Assembly (NCBI GenBank): GCA_944325825.1
Contig: CALVBP010000011.1
Coordinates: forward strand, 1 to 58,997
Origin: Candidatus Gastranaerophilales bacterium
Lineage (GTDB): Bacteria; Cyanobacteriota; Vampirovibrionia; Gastranaerophilales; Gastranaerophilaceae
Direction: 5' to 3'
DNA: 58,997 nt
Below, piece by piece: positions 15,733-24,226 of the stretch. The notes under the pieces were generated by a model. It was not told the origin of the DNA, ran no database searches, and worked only from the letters and a program-made list of their open reading frames with translations. Position 1 is the stretch's first letter. Every line of letters begins with the position of its first letter. Both the position numbers and the translations under genes were made by a program.

Positions 15733-16965
15733 ATGAATAGATTTGCATCTGCATTCAGATCATTAAAATACAGAAACTTTAGATTATTTTTCCCCGGTCT
15801 TGTAACTTCTCAAGTAGGGATTTGGATTCAAAATGTTGCTATAAGCTGGGTTGTATACGATATGACACGTTCGCCATTTATGATGGGAGCAATAATGTTT
15901 TTTAATACAATCCCTTTATTTTTGGTAACTCCGTTTGCCGGAGTTATTGTAGATAAGTTTAACAGACATAAAATTTTGATGTCAATTCAAGTCTTATTTG
16001 CGCTGCAAGCTTTTTTGATGGCAGTATTTGCATTGAGCGGGCATCTAAGAATCTGGAATATCATGTTATTAGGACTATTTTTAAATACAATAGCAGCGAT
16101 AGATGCTCCCCTAAGACAGTCTACATATATAATACTCGTAGATGACAAAAAAGATTTAGGTAATGCAATTTCATTAAATTCAACCTGTTTTAATCTGGCA
16201 AGACTTCTGGGGCCTGCTTTAGCCGGAATCTTACTTTCACTTGTCGGTGTCGGTTGGTGTTTTGCAATAAATTTTATTTGTATATTCCCTTCAATTATTC
16301 TTGTGGCAATGATGCGCTTTGAAGATGTTAAATCTGAAAAAATAAAGAATGAGACGATTTGGGAAGGATTTAAAGAGGGTTTAGCATATGCATTTTCTTC
16401 AGAGCAGATAGTGACATTACTCTCCTTTTTAGGCATATTTGCTTTTATTGCACTTACATATCCAATGTTAATGCCGATTTATACTAAAGAAATTCTGCAT
16501 GGTAATTCTGTCGCATTGGGTGATACCATGAGTGCGGCAGGTATAGGTGCATTATGTGCATCTATGTTTCTGGCTTCAAAAACAACTTTAAGGGGAATGA
16601 AATATATTTTATGTGCAGGAGCATTACTTTTGAGCATAGCATTTATAATTCTCGGGTTTGTTAATAATCTTGTCGCAGCTTGTCTGGTTATGTTTTGTGT
16701 CGGATTCGGGATGGTCTCGGCGACTATTCCTGATAATACTCTTTTGCAGTCGGTTGTCGATGATGATAAAAGAGGCAGGGTTATGGGGATTCACACAATA
16801 TGTTTTTTGGGGGCGACTTCTCTTAGTAACCTGATTGCAGGTTCAATAGCACAGTTTATAGGAATATCTCATACTATGATTCTATTTGGTGTAATTCTCT
16901 TTGTTACTACTCTATTTTATACTGTCAAACTATGGAAAATGCGTTTTGAATCAAAGTTGTTTTAA
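15733..16965 (+). CDS. MFS exporter, EntS/DHA3-like (410 aa)
   Basis: Twelve hydrophobic segments and the MFS motif A in GVIVDKFNRHKI after helix 2 indicate a major facilitator transporter of the inner membrane. The N-terminus SLKYRNFRLFFPGLVTSQVGIWIQ is typical of the enterobactin-exporter-like subfamily, so drug or siderophore export is the likely job. The substrate cannot be read from sequence. It starts 3 bp after the YkgJ-like gene. Confidence 0.87.
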   Translation: MNRFASAFRSLKYRNFRLFFPGLVTSQVGIWIQNVAISWVVYDMTRSPFMMGAIMFFNTIPLFLVTPFAGVIVDKFNRHKILMSIQVLFALQAFLMAVFALSGHLRIWNIMLLGLFLNTIAAIDAPLRQSTYIILVDDKKDLGNAISLNSTCFNLARLLGPALAGILLSLVGVGWCFAINFICIFPSIILVAMMRFEDVKSEKIKNETIWEGFKEGLAYAFSSEQIVTLLSFLGIFAFIALTYPMLMPIYTKEILHGNSVALGDTMSAAGIGALCASMFLASKTTLRGMKYILCAGALLLSIAFIILGFVNNLVAACLVMFCVGFGMVSATIPDNTLLQSVVDDDKRGRVMGIHTICFLGATSLSNLIAGSIAQFIGISHTMILFGVILFVTTLFYTVKLWKMRFESKLF

Positions 16966-17023
16966 ATACAGTTTTTAATTAAAAATATTTTTCAAAGGCT
17001 GTTATTAAAATCCGGATAATATC

Positions 17024-17054
17024 TTGACTGAGAGCTACTCTAAAGGTTTAAAAT
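17024..17054 (+). promoter_or_regulatory. MerR-type promoter (19-bp spacer) with palindromic operator
   Basis: TTGACT (17024-17029), a 19-bp spacer holding the dyad GAGAGCTACTCT, then TAAAAT (17049-17054). The overlong spacer with a centred dyad is the hallmark of promoters activated by MerR-family proteins. No MerR gene is visible in this window. Confidence 0.7.
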
Positions 17055-17088
17055 AAAAAACATGATATATGACAAAAGGTCAACTATT

Positions 17089-17667
17089 ATGAAAAAAGGG
17101 TTATTTATAGTATTTACAGGATTAATACTGATATGTATACTGGCAGTATTAGCAGGTATTAACATAAAAGCGGAGGGAACTTCTATGACAGAAAAGAAAG
17201 TACTGGTAGCATACTTTAGTGCAACAGGCGTTACAAAAAAAGTTGCAGAAAGATTAGCAAAGGTTACAAAAGCGGATTTATTTGAAATTAAGCCGGCAAA
17301 ACCTTATACAGATGCTGATTTGGATTGGATGAACGAACAGAGCAGGAGTTCTGTCGAGATGAAAGACAAATCTTGCCGTCCTGAAATGGCTTCCAAACTG
17401 AAGGATATCAGTAAATATGAAGTTGTATTTGTAGGATTTCCTGTCTGGTGGTATAGAGAACCCTCTATTATAGATACGTTTATAGAGGCTTATGACTTCT
17501 CCGGTAAAACAATTGTGCCGTTTGCAACCTCTGGCGGAAGTCCGATAGGGGATTCTTGGGAAAATATTCAGGAGCTTGCCCCGCAAGCTAAGGTATTCAG
17601 AGGAAAGTGTTTACCTGCCAATGTGACAGAAGAAAACCTTAAGACCTGGGCTTTTGAGTATTTATAA
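17089..17667 (+). CDS. Membrane-anchored flavodoxin (192 aa)
   Basis: Residues 1-28 are one hydrophobic anchor (KKGLFIVFTGLILICILAVL). The rest is a flavodoxin fold: FMN phosphate loop YFSATGVTKKVA, isoalloxazine-side loops FPVWWYREP and ATSGGSPIGDSW. AAAGG is 9 bp before the ATG at 17089. An internal ATG at 17185 has GGAGGG before it and would give a soluble form starting MTEKKVLVAYFS, so dual products are possible. It is probably an electron carrier or quinone-type reductase coupled to the alcohol dehydrogenase 29 bp downstream and induced by the MerR-type promoter. Confidence 0.88.
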   Translation: MKKGLFIVFTGLILICILAVLAGINIKAEGTSMTEKKVLVAYFSATGVTKKVAERLAKVTKADLFEIKPAKPYTDADLDWMNEQSRSSVEMKDKSCRPEMASKLKDISKYEVVFVGFPVWWYREPSIIDTFIEAYDFSGKTIVPFATSGGSPIGDSWENIQELAPQAKVFRGKCLPANVTEENLKTWAFEYL

Positions 17668-17696
17668 TATTTGATATGTGATAGAGGAGAAATTTT

Positions 17697-18863
17697 ATGC
17701 AATTTGATTTTACATTCCAAAACTGTACTAAAATCTATTTTGGTAAAACGGCTCTCAATAACTTAAAAGACGAGCTGAACAAATATGGTAATACAATAAT
17801 GCTTGCCTATGGCAAAGGTTCAATAAAAAAGATTGGTCTCTATGATGAGCTTATAAAAATATTAAAAGAAGCCGGCAAGAATGTTGTTGAGCTCTCCGGA
17901 ATTATGCCAAACCCCACTGCGGCAAAAGTAAGGGAGGGGATAAAGCTTGTAAGAGAAAATAACGTTGATTTTATTCTTGCGGTTGGCGGCGGATCTACTA
18001 TTGACTGCGTTAAAGCTATTTCTATGGGTTCAGCAAACGATGTGGATTTTTGGGAACATTTTTATATGAACTATAATATTCCGGAAAAGAAGATTCCGTT
18101 CGGAACAGTTTTAACAATGGTCGGAACAGGTTCTGAGATGAACGGCGGTTCTGTAGTTACAAATGAGGATGTAAAGATTAAAACGGGAGTCGTTTATCCG
18201 AACATGATGCCGGATTTTTCTATCTTAAATCCTGAATATACTTATTCATTATCAAAATTTCAGATGGTAAGTGGAATTTGTGATATGATGAGCCATATAA
18301 TGGAACAGTATTTTTCGGTTTCTGATGAGGATAATGTTTCGGATGATTTGGCAGAAGCCTTGATGAAAAATATTATAAGAAATGCTTATATTTGTGTTGA
18401 AAATCCGCAGGATTATAATGCCAGAAGTAATATAATGTGGGATTCTACGCTTGCTCTAAATACACTTATAGCCTGTTCTAAAAAAGGTGACTGGGAGGTT
18501 CATAATATTGAACACCAGATTAGTGCATTTTATGATGTTACGCATGGCATGGGGCTTGCTGCAATTTCTCCAAGCTACTATAGATATGTTATGGATTATG
18601 GTTTGGCTAAATTTAAAAAGTTCGCAATTAATGTATTTAATGTTAATCCGGAAGGTAAAACCGATAGACAAATCGCAACGGAAGGAATTGATAAACTGGA
18701 AGAATTCTTTAAAAATATCGGTGCAACAACTAAGTTAAGTGAACTTGGAGTAACAAATCCTGACGAGCTTGATAAGATAGCGGAAACCTGCTATGTATCA
18801 GAAGATGCTTATAAAGTCCTTACTAAGGAGGATATAAAAACTATTTTAAGAAATTCCTTATAG
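17697..18863 (+). CDS. Iron-containing alcohol dehydrogenase, butanol dehydrogenase/YqhD-like (388 aa)
   Basis: Reduces aldehydes with NAD(P)H in the cytoplasm. Family III motifs are present: nucleotide loop VGGGSTIDCVKAI, GTGSEMN, metal-ligand region CDMMSHIMEQYF and the second His motif THGMGLAA. Length and the opening FDFTFQNCTKIYFGK match the YqhD/BdhA group, which often detoxifies reactive aldehydes. Cotranscription with a flavodoxin behind a MerR-type promoter supports an aldehyde or redox stress role. Confidence 0.93.
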   Translation: MQFDFTFQNCTKIYFGKTALNNLKDELNKYGNTIMLAYGKGSIKKIGLYDELIKILKEAGKNVVELSGIMPNPTAAKVREGIKLVRENNVDFILAVGGGSTIDCVKAISMGSANDVDFWEHFYMNYNIPEKKIPFGTVLTMVGTGSEMNGGSVVTNEDVKIKTGVVYPNMMPDFSILNPEYTYSLSKFQMVSGICDMMSHIMEQYFSVSDEDNVSDDLAEALMKNIIRNAYICVENPQDYNARSNIMWDSTLALNTLIACSKKGDWEVHNIEHQISAFYDVTHGMGLAAISPSYYRYVMDYGLAKFKKFAINVFNVNPEGKTDRQIATEGIDKLEEFFKNIGATTKLSELGVTNPDELDKIAETCYVSEDAYKVLTKEDIKTILRNSL

Positions 18864-18881
18864 TAAGTAACAAAGATACAG

Positions 18882-18920
18882 AATGTCGGGTTGTGCGATT
18901 AGAACTGCCCGACATTTTTT
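18882..18920 (+). terminator. Rho-independent terminator after the alcohol dehydrogenase
   Basis: Stem ATGTCGGG / CCCGACAT followed by TTTTT. Confidence 0.85.
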
Positions 18921-18963
18921 ATGCAAAATGGCAAAATTAAATTTTACGGTTTTTGTACAATGT

Positions 18964-19719
18964 ATGAAAGTTGTTCCCGTAAAATTTAGTGAAGGTTTAT
19001 ATTCTTTTAAAAATTCGGATTGGAAATCCTCTCTTACGAGAGATATAAAGTTATTTGAGCCTTATACTCTTGGTACTGGCATGAGTGAATCCATGAATGT
19101 AACTTTAAAAAGGTATCAAAATATCTATGATAAATGGAAAATTGAGATAAGAAAAGCGGGGGGAAAGGTTTTAGGAAGAGAAATTCTCAAAATGAATCCC
19201 GCATTAGATGAAATTAAAGGAGAAACTATTGAAGTTCGCCCTGAATATAGACAGAAAGGCTACAGATACGGAGAATTACTCAGATTATTCAGTATTATTG
19301 AAATGAATGAAAACAAATATTCTAAATTAAATTTATATTCATTGCCCGAGGCTGTGTATTTTCATTCAAAATATTTTTTTGAGCCTGATAACTATTATTT
19401 GCCTGAACGTGACATGATGTTAAAGACGATTTCTCTTGATTCGGATTTCCCGGAACTTGTTAGTCTGGCTGAAGAGTTAATAAATAGACCGCATTATTCT
19501 CCTGAAGATGAAGTCCATCAGAATGAATTATCTGTACAAACAAATAAATTAACAAAACAGTATATAACCAGAGCGTTAGAAGAAGATAGAGAACTCGCAT
19601 ATTTAAAACATCCGTTCAAATATGGATTTACAATGTCCTTGACCAGAGAGAAGCTGTTGAATAACAAAGAATACTTTAATAATTTGTTTGAGCAGCATGG
19701 GATAGATTACAGAATATAA
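18964..19719 (+). CDS. GNAT-like acetyltransferase-fold protein (251 aa)
   Basis: Residues about 85-150 resemble a GNAT core: VRPEYRQKGYRYGELLRLF looks like the acetyl-CoA pyrophosphate loop (Q/RxxGxG/A) and AVYFHSKYFFEP like motif B. The 100 residues after it are unassigned. Substrate unknown. The start at 18964 is chosen because earlier in-frame ATGs lie in or next to the preceding terminator; the ribosome site is poor. The match is weak enough that only the fold, not the activity, is proposed. Confidence 0.55.
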   Translation: MKVVPVKFSEGLYSFKNSDWKSSLTRDIKLFEPYTLGTGMSESMNVTLKRYQNIYDKWKIEIRKAGGKVLGREILKMNPALDEIKGETIEVRPEYRQKGYRYGELLRLFSIIEMNENKYSKLNLYSLPEAVYFHSKYFFEPDNYYLPERDMMLKTISLDSDFPELVSLAEELINRPHYSPEDEVHQNELSVQTNKLTKQYITRALEEDRELAYLKHPFKYGFTMSLTREKLLNNKEYFNNLFEQHGIDYRI

Positions 19720-19749
19720 TGTTTAATTAAAGCAGACAGTAAGGCAAGG

Positions 19750-19792
19750 ACTCTGCCGAAGGTAAGGGGACTAAATGTCACGTTACCTGAGA
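19750..19792 (+). repeat. 43-bp hairpin element, copy 2
   Basis: ACTCTGCCGA, outer stem AGGTAA / TTACCT, conserved inner part GACTAAATGTCACGTT, then GAGA. About 33 of 43 bases match copy 1, and the differing outer stem still pairs. Located 77 bp from tRNA-Glu. Confidence 0.6.
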
Positions 19793-19868
19793 GGGGCGAG
19801 CCCCATTCGAAGGAGCCGAAGCGGGTTTAATTCCCAAACAAAAAAAATCCTCAGAAAAGGACTCTAAA

Positions 19869-19940
19869 CGGCGGTAAGGGGAATTGAACCCCTGTTTGGA
19901 GAATGAGAATCTCCCGTCCTAACCACTAGACGATACCGCT
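19869..19940 (-). tRNA. tRNA-Glu (anticodon CTC)
   Basis: D-arm GTCTAGTGGTTAGGAC, anticodon stem GGAGA/TCTCC with loop TTCTCAT giving CTC, T-arm GGGGTTCAATTCCCC and discriminator G. The first acceptor pair is A1-C72, a mismatch. Confidence 0.92.
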
Positions 19941-19967
19941 ATGATTTAATAAACCCAATAAAAATGG

Positions 19968-20040
19968 CTGGGACGGAAGGATTCGAACCTCCGGAATGGC
20001 GGGACCAAAACCCGCTGCCTTACCACTTGGCGACGTCCCA
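19968..20040 (-). tRNA. tRNA-Gln (anticodon TTG)
   Basis: Acceptor TGGGACG/CGTCCCA, anticodon stem GCGGG/CCCGC with loop TTTTGGT giving TTG, T-arm GAGGTTCGAATCCTT. It lies 27 bp upstream of tRNA-Glu on the same strand. Confidence 0.95.
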
Positions 20041-20310
20041 TCAGCCACCATATTATAATAAAATATCAAGTTTAAATGTCAAGACTTTGGGGGAAATAGT
20101 AATTAGTGAATAGTGAGTTGTGATTAGTGAATAGAAGTTGTGCAGTTCGGTTAATAAGTGAATAAGTGAATAAGAGGGTAGGTTTTTCCCAATTCCTATG
20201 TGTATTAGTGTCTATGATAAATTCAGCATGACATTTTTATGTTATTTGTCATCGAATTACTTAATATATACAGGAATAACATGGTAAATATGCGTTACTC
20301 AACTCAAAAT
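20041..20310. other. Intergenic stretch with low-complexity repeats
   Basis: Contains AGTGAATAG-type units (about 20100-20175) like those near 950 and 5860. No gene seen. Confidence 0.5.
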
Positions 20311-20340
20311 AAAAAGGCTAATCATATGACTAGCCCAAAA
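20311..20340 (-). terminator. Rho-independent terminator of the 300-aa gene
   Basis: Minus strand: GGCTA / TAGCC stem followed by TTTTT. Confidence 0.7.
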
Positions 20341-20399
20341 TATTTACACTACACACAACTTCTACACTATATGTTATCAGAGTCGTTATGCCGTTTTAT

Positions 20400-21302
20400 T
20401 TATGCATTGTTTGGTTTTGCCAACTGCCATATGGCATCTCCTACGAGAGTTGCTATACCTCCCACCAGTGCGGCTTTGCCGGCCCATTTCATCTTAATGG
20501 GAACCTTGCTTGCTTTGCCGACTACAGCAGCTCCGCCTTTAGCTATTGCGTTTAAGGCTAGCATTGCGCCGCCGGCTCCTACCGCACCATATGCACCATA
20601 TTTGATTGCGTGAGCTGCACCGCCGCCTACTGCTCCTAAGGTTTTAACCGTATCCTGGCTTTCTTTCTGGTCAATTCTTAATCCGAAGCAGTGGTTTAAG
20701 GTCTGGTCAACATATCTTTCGGATGAACCGGGTTTGAATTGCTGTTTGAAACCTGTTGCGAATGCATTGCTGCCATATTTTTCAATATCTATTCTTAAAT
20801 TGCTTGAATAAACTGTATTATATACAGATTGAATTATTTCTGATACTGAAGTTCTCGGGTTATTATATCCGTTTCTTTCATTTAGTTCATCTTTATAAGT
20901 TTGATAAATAGCACTCTTTAATTTATCAAATTCCTGACAGATACCATCCTGGTCGCCTTTTACAACCTTATCTTTTAAGTTTTGAACTCCTTGCATAATA
21001 TCAGAGTTCGTTAAAATCTTTCTGATTAAAGCTGAATCGGTTTCACGGTTAGCTCTTACACCATTCTGTGTAATCAGTGAATGCATATCTGCACTATGTT
21101 GAATCTGCGAAGATTCAATATTTTGCTGCATTCTTGCCATTATTTCCGGATAATACATCATATTATATCCGTATGGCGCATACATACCACTCATACCATA
21201 CATCATAGGATCATAAGAAGTGTATGTTCCCGGTGTGCCTAAACCTAAGTACCCGAGTCCGCTCATTGAACCTAAACCTATTCCTGATATTGGCAATGTC
21301 AT
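20400..21302 (-). CDS. Orphan protein with Gly/Tyr/Met-rich head and glycine-rich membrane tail (300 aa)
   Basis: Function not recognised. Residues 1-55 are Gly/Met/Tyr/Pro-rich (GLGSMSGLGYLGLGTPGTY and more), like the head of the 327-aa protein. Residues 55-200 are mixed helical with charged patches, and 220-285 are Gly/Ala-rich and hydrophobic (GAYGAVGAGGAMLALNAIAKG; AALVGGIATLVGDAIW), probably two membrane hairpins. AGGAGG precedes the ATG. It is transcribed from copy E of the shared promoter, linking it to the 346- and 327-aa genes. Confidence 0.7.
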   Translation of the reverse strand: MTLPISGIGLGSMSGLGYLGLGTPGTYTSYDPMMYGMSGMYAPYGYNMMYYPEIMARMQQNIESSQIQHSADMHSLITQNGVRANRETDSALIRKILTNSDIMQGVQNLKDKVVKGDQDGICQEFDKLKSAIYQTYKDELNERNGYNNPRTSVSEIIQSVYNTVYSSNLRIDIEKYGSNAFATGFKQQFKPGSSERYVDQTLNHCFGLRIDQKESQDTVKTLGAVGGGAAHAIKYGAYGAVGAGGAMLALNAIAKGGAAVVGKASKVPIKMKWAGKAALVGGIATLVGDAIWQLAKPNNA

Positions 21303-21339
21303 AATGACCTCCTACCAAACTTAAACTAACCTTTTTTAC

Positions 21340-21404
21340 CTTACATATAAATAAAGTATTTCTTTATTTATAAATTGCCTGTTTTTTAGGATTTTCTTAA
21401 TAAA
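21340..21404 (-). promoter_or_regulatory. Shared orphan-gene promoter, copy E
   Basis: Core TACTTTATTTATATGTAAG (21340-21358 on the minus strand), hexamer GGCAAT at the same relative place as TGAAAT in copies A-C, and a weak dyad-like TTTATTAAGAAAA at 52 bp offset. Confidence 0.6.
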
Positions 21405-21472
21405 AGTTTACAATTGTTACATAAGTCTTTTTCCTGACTTTGTTGTATCATGTACAAATAAAGGGGAGTGCT

Positions 21473-22198
21473 ATGAGGATTGAAGCTAAGAATCTTGTAA
21501 AGATATACGGAGATAGAAGTGTTGTAAACGACATATCTTTTTATATGGATAAAGGTGAGGTTGTTTGTCTTTTAGGCCCAAATGGTGCCGGTAAAACGAC
21601 TACATTTTATATGATTGTAGGTTTGGTTAAACCTAATAAAGGAAATGTTTATATAGATGGTACTGATATTACAACATGGCCGATGAATTTGCGTGCAAAG
21701 GCCGGTATAGGATACTTACCGCAGGAAAATTCAATATTTAGAAAACTGACTGTTGAAGAGAATATTCAGCTTGTACTTGAAATGAATGATAAACTGACGG
21801 TTAATGAAAAGAAAGCTAAACTTGAAGAACTCCTTGAGGAATTTGGTGTTGCACGATTGAGAAAATATCCGGCAGTTGCACTTTCAGGCGGTGAAAGAAG
21901 AAGAGTTGAAATAGCCCGGGCACTTGCTGCAAGTCCGGATTTTATGCTTCTTGATGAGCCTTTTGCCGGTATCGATCCTATTGCAATAGGTGAAATTAAA
22001 GATAATATTAGAAAAATTTCCGCAGAAAAGGGATTGGGTGTTCTTATAACAGACCATAACCCTAAAGCGACACTTTCTATAACGGATAGAGCGTATGTTA
22101 TTTTTGACGGGAAAATTAAAATTCAAGGTAAGAGCAGCGATGTCGCAAATGACCCGGTAGCAAAAGAATTTTATCTCGGGAAGGATTTTAAACTATAA
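21473..22198 (+). CDS. lptB: LPS export ABC transporter ATPase LptB
   Basis: Cytoplasmic motor that extracts lipopolysaccharide from the inner membrane with LptF/G. The 241-aa protein has Walker A GPNGAGKTT, Q-loop YLPQENSIFRKLT, signature LSGGERRR, Walker B FMLLDEPFAGID and the LptB-type H-loop TDHNPKATL. GGGGAG precedes the ATG at 21473. The permease gene begins 2 bp after its stop, forming an operon with the phosphodiester glycosidase gene. Confidence 0.95.
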   Translation: MRIEAKNLVKIYGDRSVVNDISFYMDKGEVVCLLGPNGAGKTTTFYMIVGLVKPNKGNVYIDGTDITTWPMNLRAKAGIGYLPQENSIFRKLTVEENIQLVLEMNDKLTVNEKKAKLEELLEEFGVARLRKYPAVALSGGERRRVEIARALAASPDFMLLDEPFAGIDPIAIGEIKDNIRKISAEKGLGVLITDHNPKATLSITDRAYVIFDGKIKIQGKSSDVANDPVAKEFYLGKDFKL

Positions 22199-22200
22199 GA

Positions 22201-23325
22201 ATGAAAAAACTTTTTACGGTGTATGACAGATATATTTTCACTCAGGTACTTGTAACAACGATAGTTGCAATATTGCTGTTTACAATTGTCTGGATTGCAC
22301 CGGAGATGCTGCTGAACACAATAAAGAAAGTGTTGGCAGGAGAATTCGGCCCCAAAACGGGGGTTTTAATACTGTTTTATGAAATACCTAAAATTTTGGG
22401 GAAAGCTTTTCCTGTGGGATTGTTACTGGGCTCTTTGTTTACATTTGATAAACTTAGTAAGGATTCGGAACTTACAATATTCAGGGCTGTCGGAATGTCT
22501 TTTTGGAGGATACTTGCCCCGGTTTTAGTTTTAAGCTTGATTGTTACGTATCTATGTTTTGTAACGTATGATAAGTTAATACCATATTCCTGCCAGAAAC
22601 TTTTGGATATTAGGGGCGGAAAAACTTTGACCCAGTATATTTATACCAAGAAGGATGAAAATAATAATCCGAAGCAGGCGGTTGTTGTGTCACGCTACTT
22701 TAATGGTTTAATGTCAAATGTTATAGTAATGAATTTTTCAAAACAAATTTTTGATGATTTGCATGGGCTTTCAAATGTTCTGGTTGCAGAAACCGGTTAT
22801 AAAGGAGTGAATCAAAAGGGGCAGCCGAGTTGGATATTAGAAGAGGTTACTTCCTATGATATTAACGAAGAAGGTATCTTTAAGTCTATTAAAAAACTTG
22901 ACCGTGTTGATATCCTTGAAGGAGAAGATTCCGAAAATGCTTATACCATAATGATTAATTCTACAAAAAGAGACAGGGATATAAACAATAAAGATTTGAA
23001 ACATTACGTATCTTTATTGAAAAAGGAGAATCTTGATGAAGATTACAGACTCATGCTGAACAAATATCTTCAAAGGTTTTTTCATCCTTTTGTATGTGTA
23101 CTCTTAGCGGTTATGGGCTGTTTGCTCGGTTTTAGCAAACCGAGAGAACAAAGATTGATAGGTTTTACAATTGCAATCGGGTGCATATTTGTTTACTATA
23201 TAACATTACCGTTTTTTGACCTCTTAGCGGAAAAGGGTGTGCTGCATCCGTTTATTACAGCTGCATTTCCGCCGCTGGCATTTTTATGCGCTATTATTGC
23301 ATTCTATAAATCGAGGGACTTGTAA
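22201..23325 (+). CDS. LptF/LptG family permease (YjgP/YjgQ)
   Basis: Inner-membrane LPS extraction permease. The 374-aa protein has an N-terminal helix after MKKLFTVYDRYIFTQV, two further helices to about residue 125, a large periplasmic beta-jellyroll (about 130-285) and three C-terminal helices. Only one such gene is present, so the partner is either elsewhere or the protein works as a homodimer. Directly follows lptB. Confidence 0.9.
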   Translation: MKKLFTVYDRYIFTQVLVTTIVAILLFTIVWIAPEMLLNTIKKVLAGEFGPKTGVLILFYEIPKILGKAFPVGLLLGSLFTFDKLSKDSELTIFRAVGMSFWRILAPVLVLSLIVTYLCFVTYDKLIPYSCQKLLDIRGGKTLTQYIYTKKDENNNPKQAVVVSRYFNGLMSNVIVMNFSKQIFDDLHGLSNVLVAETGYKGVNQKGQPSWILEEVTSYDINEEGIFKSIKKLDRVDILEGEDSENAYTIMINSTKRDRDINNKDLKHYVSLLKKENLDEDYRLMLNKYLQRFFHPFVCVLLAVMGCLLGFSKPREQRLIGFTIAIGCIFVYYITLPFFDLLAEKGVLHPFITAAFPPLAFLCAIIAFYKSRDL

Positions 23326-23326
23326 T

Positions 23327-24148
23327 ATGAAAAGAATTTTATTGTTAATCGGATTTGTATTTTTACTGCTGTCAGGGAGGGTTTTAGCTGCTCCGATAGA
23401 TGTTCAATATAATGATGGTATTTATCATATTACTTTGAGCGGTGATAAAATTAAAAAACAAATAAGCTTTGTTTCTTCTTCTAATTTGATTACAAACAAA
23501 GAGGCTCATAATAATGCTCAATCGCTGCTTACTATAAATACAGGATTTTTTGATCCTAATAATCAAAAATCGATTTCATATATTGTTAACGATTATCAAA
23601 CGGTTGAAGACCCTATATTTAACGAGAATTTAATGACAAATCCGGTAACCAGAAAAAATTTACGCAACATATTAAACAGGACAGAGTTTAGAATTTTAGA
23701 TTGTGATAGTAAGTTAAAGTATGAAATAGCTCCGCATAATTCAAAACTGGATTTTTTATGCTCGGTGAGAACTTCTGCACAAGGCGGACCGCAGCTGCTT
23801 CCTCAATTGCGGCTTGAAGAAGAATTCTTTATTGTTAAAGATGAGGAAGGTAACGTTATAAGAGAAGCTGCATCTGTGCTTCAGAAAACACCAAGGACAC
23901 TTATCGGGATAAAATCCCTTGATAAAGGGGCTCAGGAGGTTCATATTTTTATTGTAACAAACGAACACCCTATGGATATTTATGAATCAAGGGATTTGTG
24001 TGCGAAATATGGCTTAGACAGTGCTATGGCATTTGACGGAGGTAGTTCCACTTCGCTTGATTACAAAAAAATACATGTAGTGTCAACTCAAGAATCCGGA
24101 GATACCGGAAGAGCATTAAAATCATTTATGATAGTAAATAAAAAATAA
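23327..24148 (+). CDS. Exported phosphodiester glycosidase (NAGPA-like) family protein (273 aa)
   Basis: Signal peptide MKRILLLIGFVFLLLSGRVLA is followed by about 60 residues and an NAGPA/DUF2233-like domain: early TINTGFFDP, then AQGGPQLLP, PRTLIGIK, and MAFDGGSSTSLDYK near the end. This family removes sugars linked through phosphodiesters. GAGGG sits 8 bp before the ATG, which follows the LptF/G stop by one base. The operon with LPS export suggests trimming or editing of envelope glycans in the periplasm (inference). Confidence 0.85.
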   Translation: MKRILLLIGFVFLLLSGRVLAAPIDVQYNDGIYHITLSGDKIKKQISFVSSSNLITNKEAHNNAQSLLTINTGFFDPNNQKSISYIVNDYQTVEDPIFNENLMTNPVTRKNLRNILNRTEFRILDCDSKLKYEIAPHNSKLDFLCSVRTSAQGGPQLLPQLRLEEEFFIVKDEEGNVIREAASVLQKTPRTLIGIKSLDKGAQEVHIFIVTNEHPMDIYESRDLCAKYGLDSAMAFDGGSSTSLDYKKIHVVSTQESGDTGRALKSFMIVNKK

Positions 24149-24170
24149 ATAATTTTTTAAAAAAATAAAA

Positions 24171-24205
24171 AAATTCCTCTGATGTTATAATATCAGAGGA
24201 ATTTT
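24171..24205. terminator. Bidirectional terminator
   Basis: Stem AAATTCCTCTGAT / ATCAGAGGAATTT between convergent genes. Confidence 0.88.
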
Positions 24206-24226
24206 AATTCCAAATCTCCCGTTAGA

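Noticed and set aside
20239-20613. 124-aa ORF facing the 300-aa gene
   Set aside because: Most of it is antisense to the Gly/Ala-rich tail and it includes the terminator hairpin.
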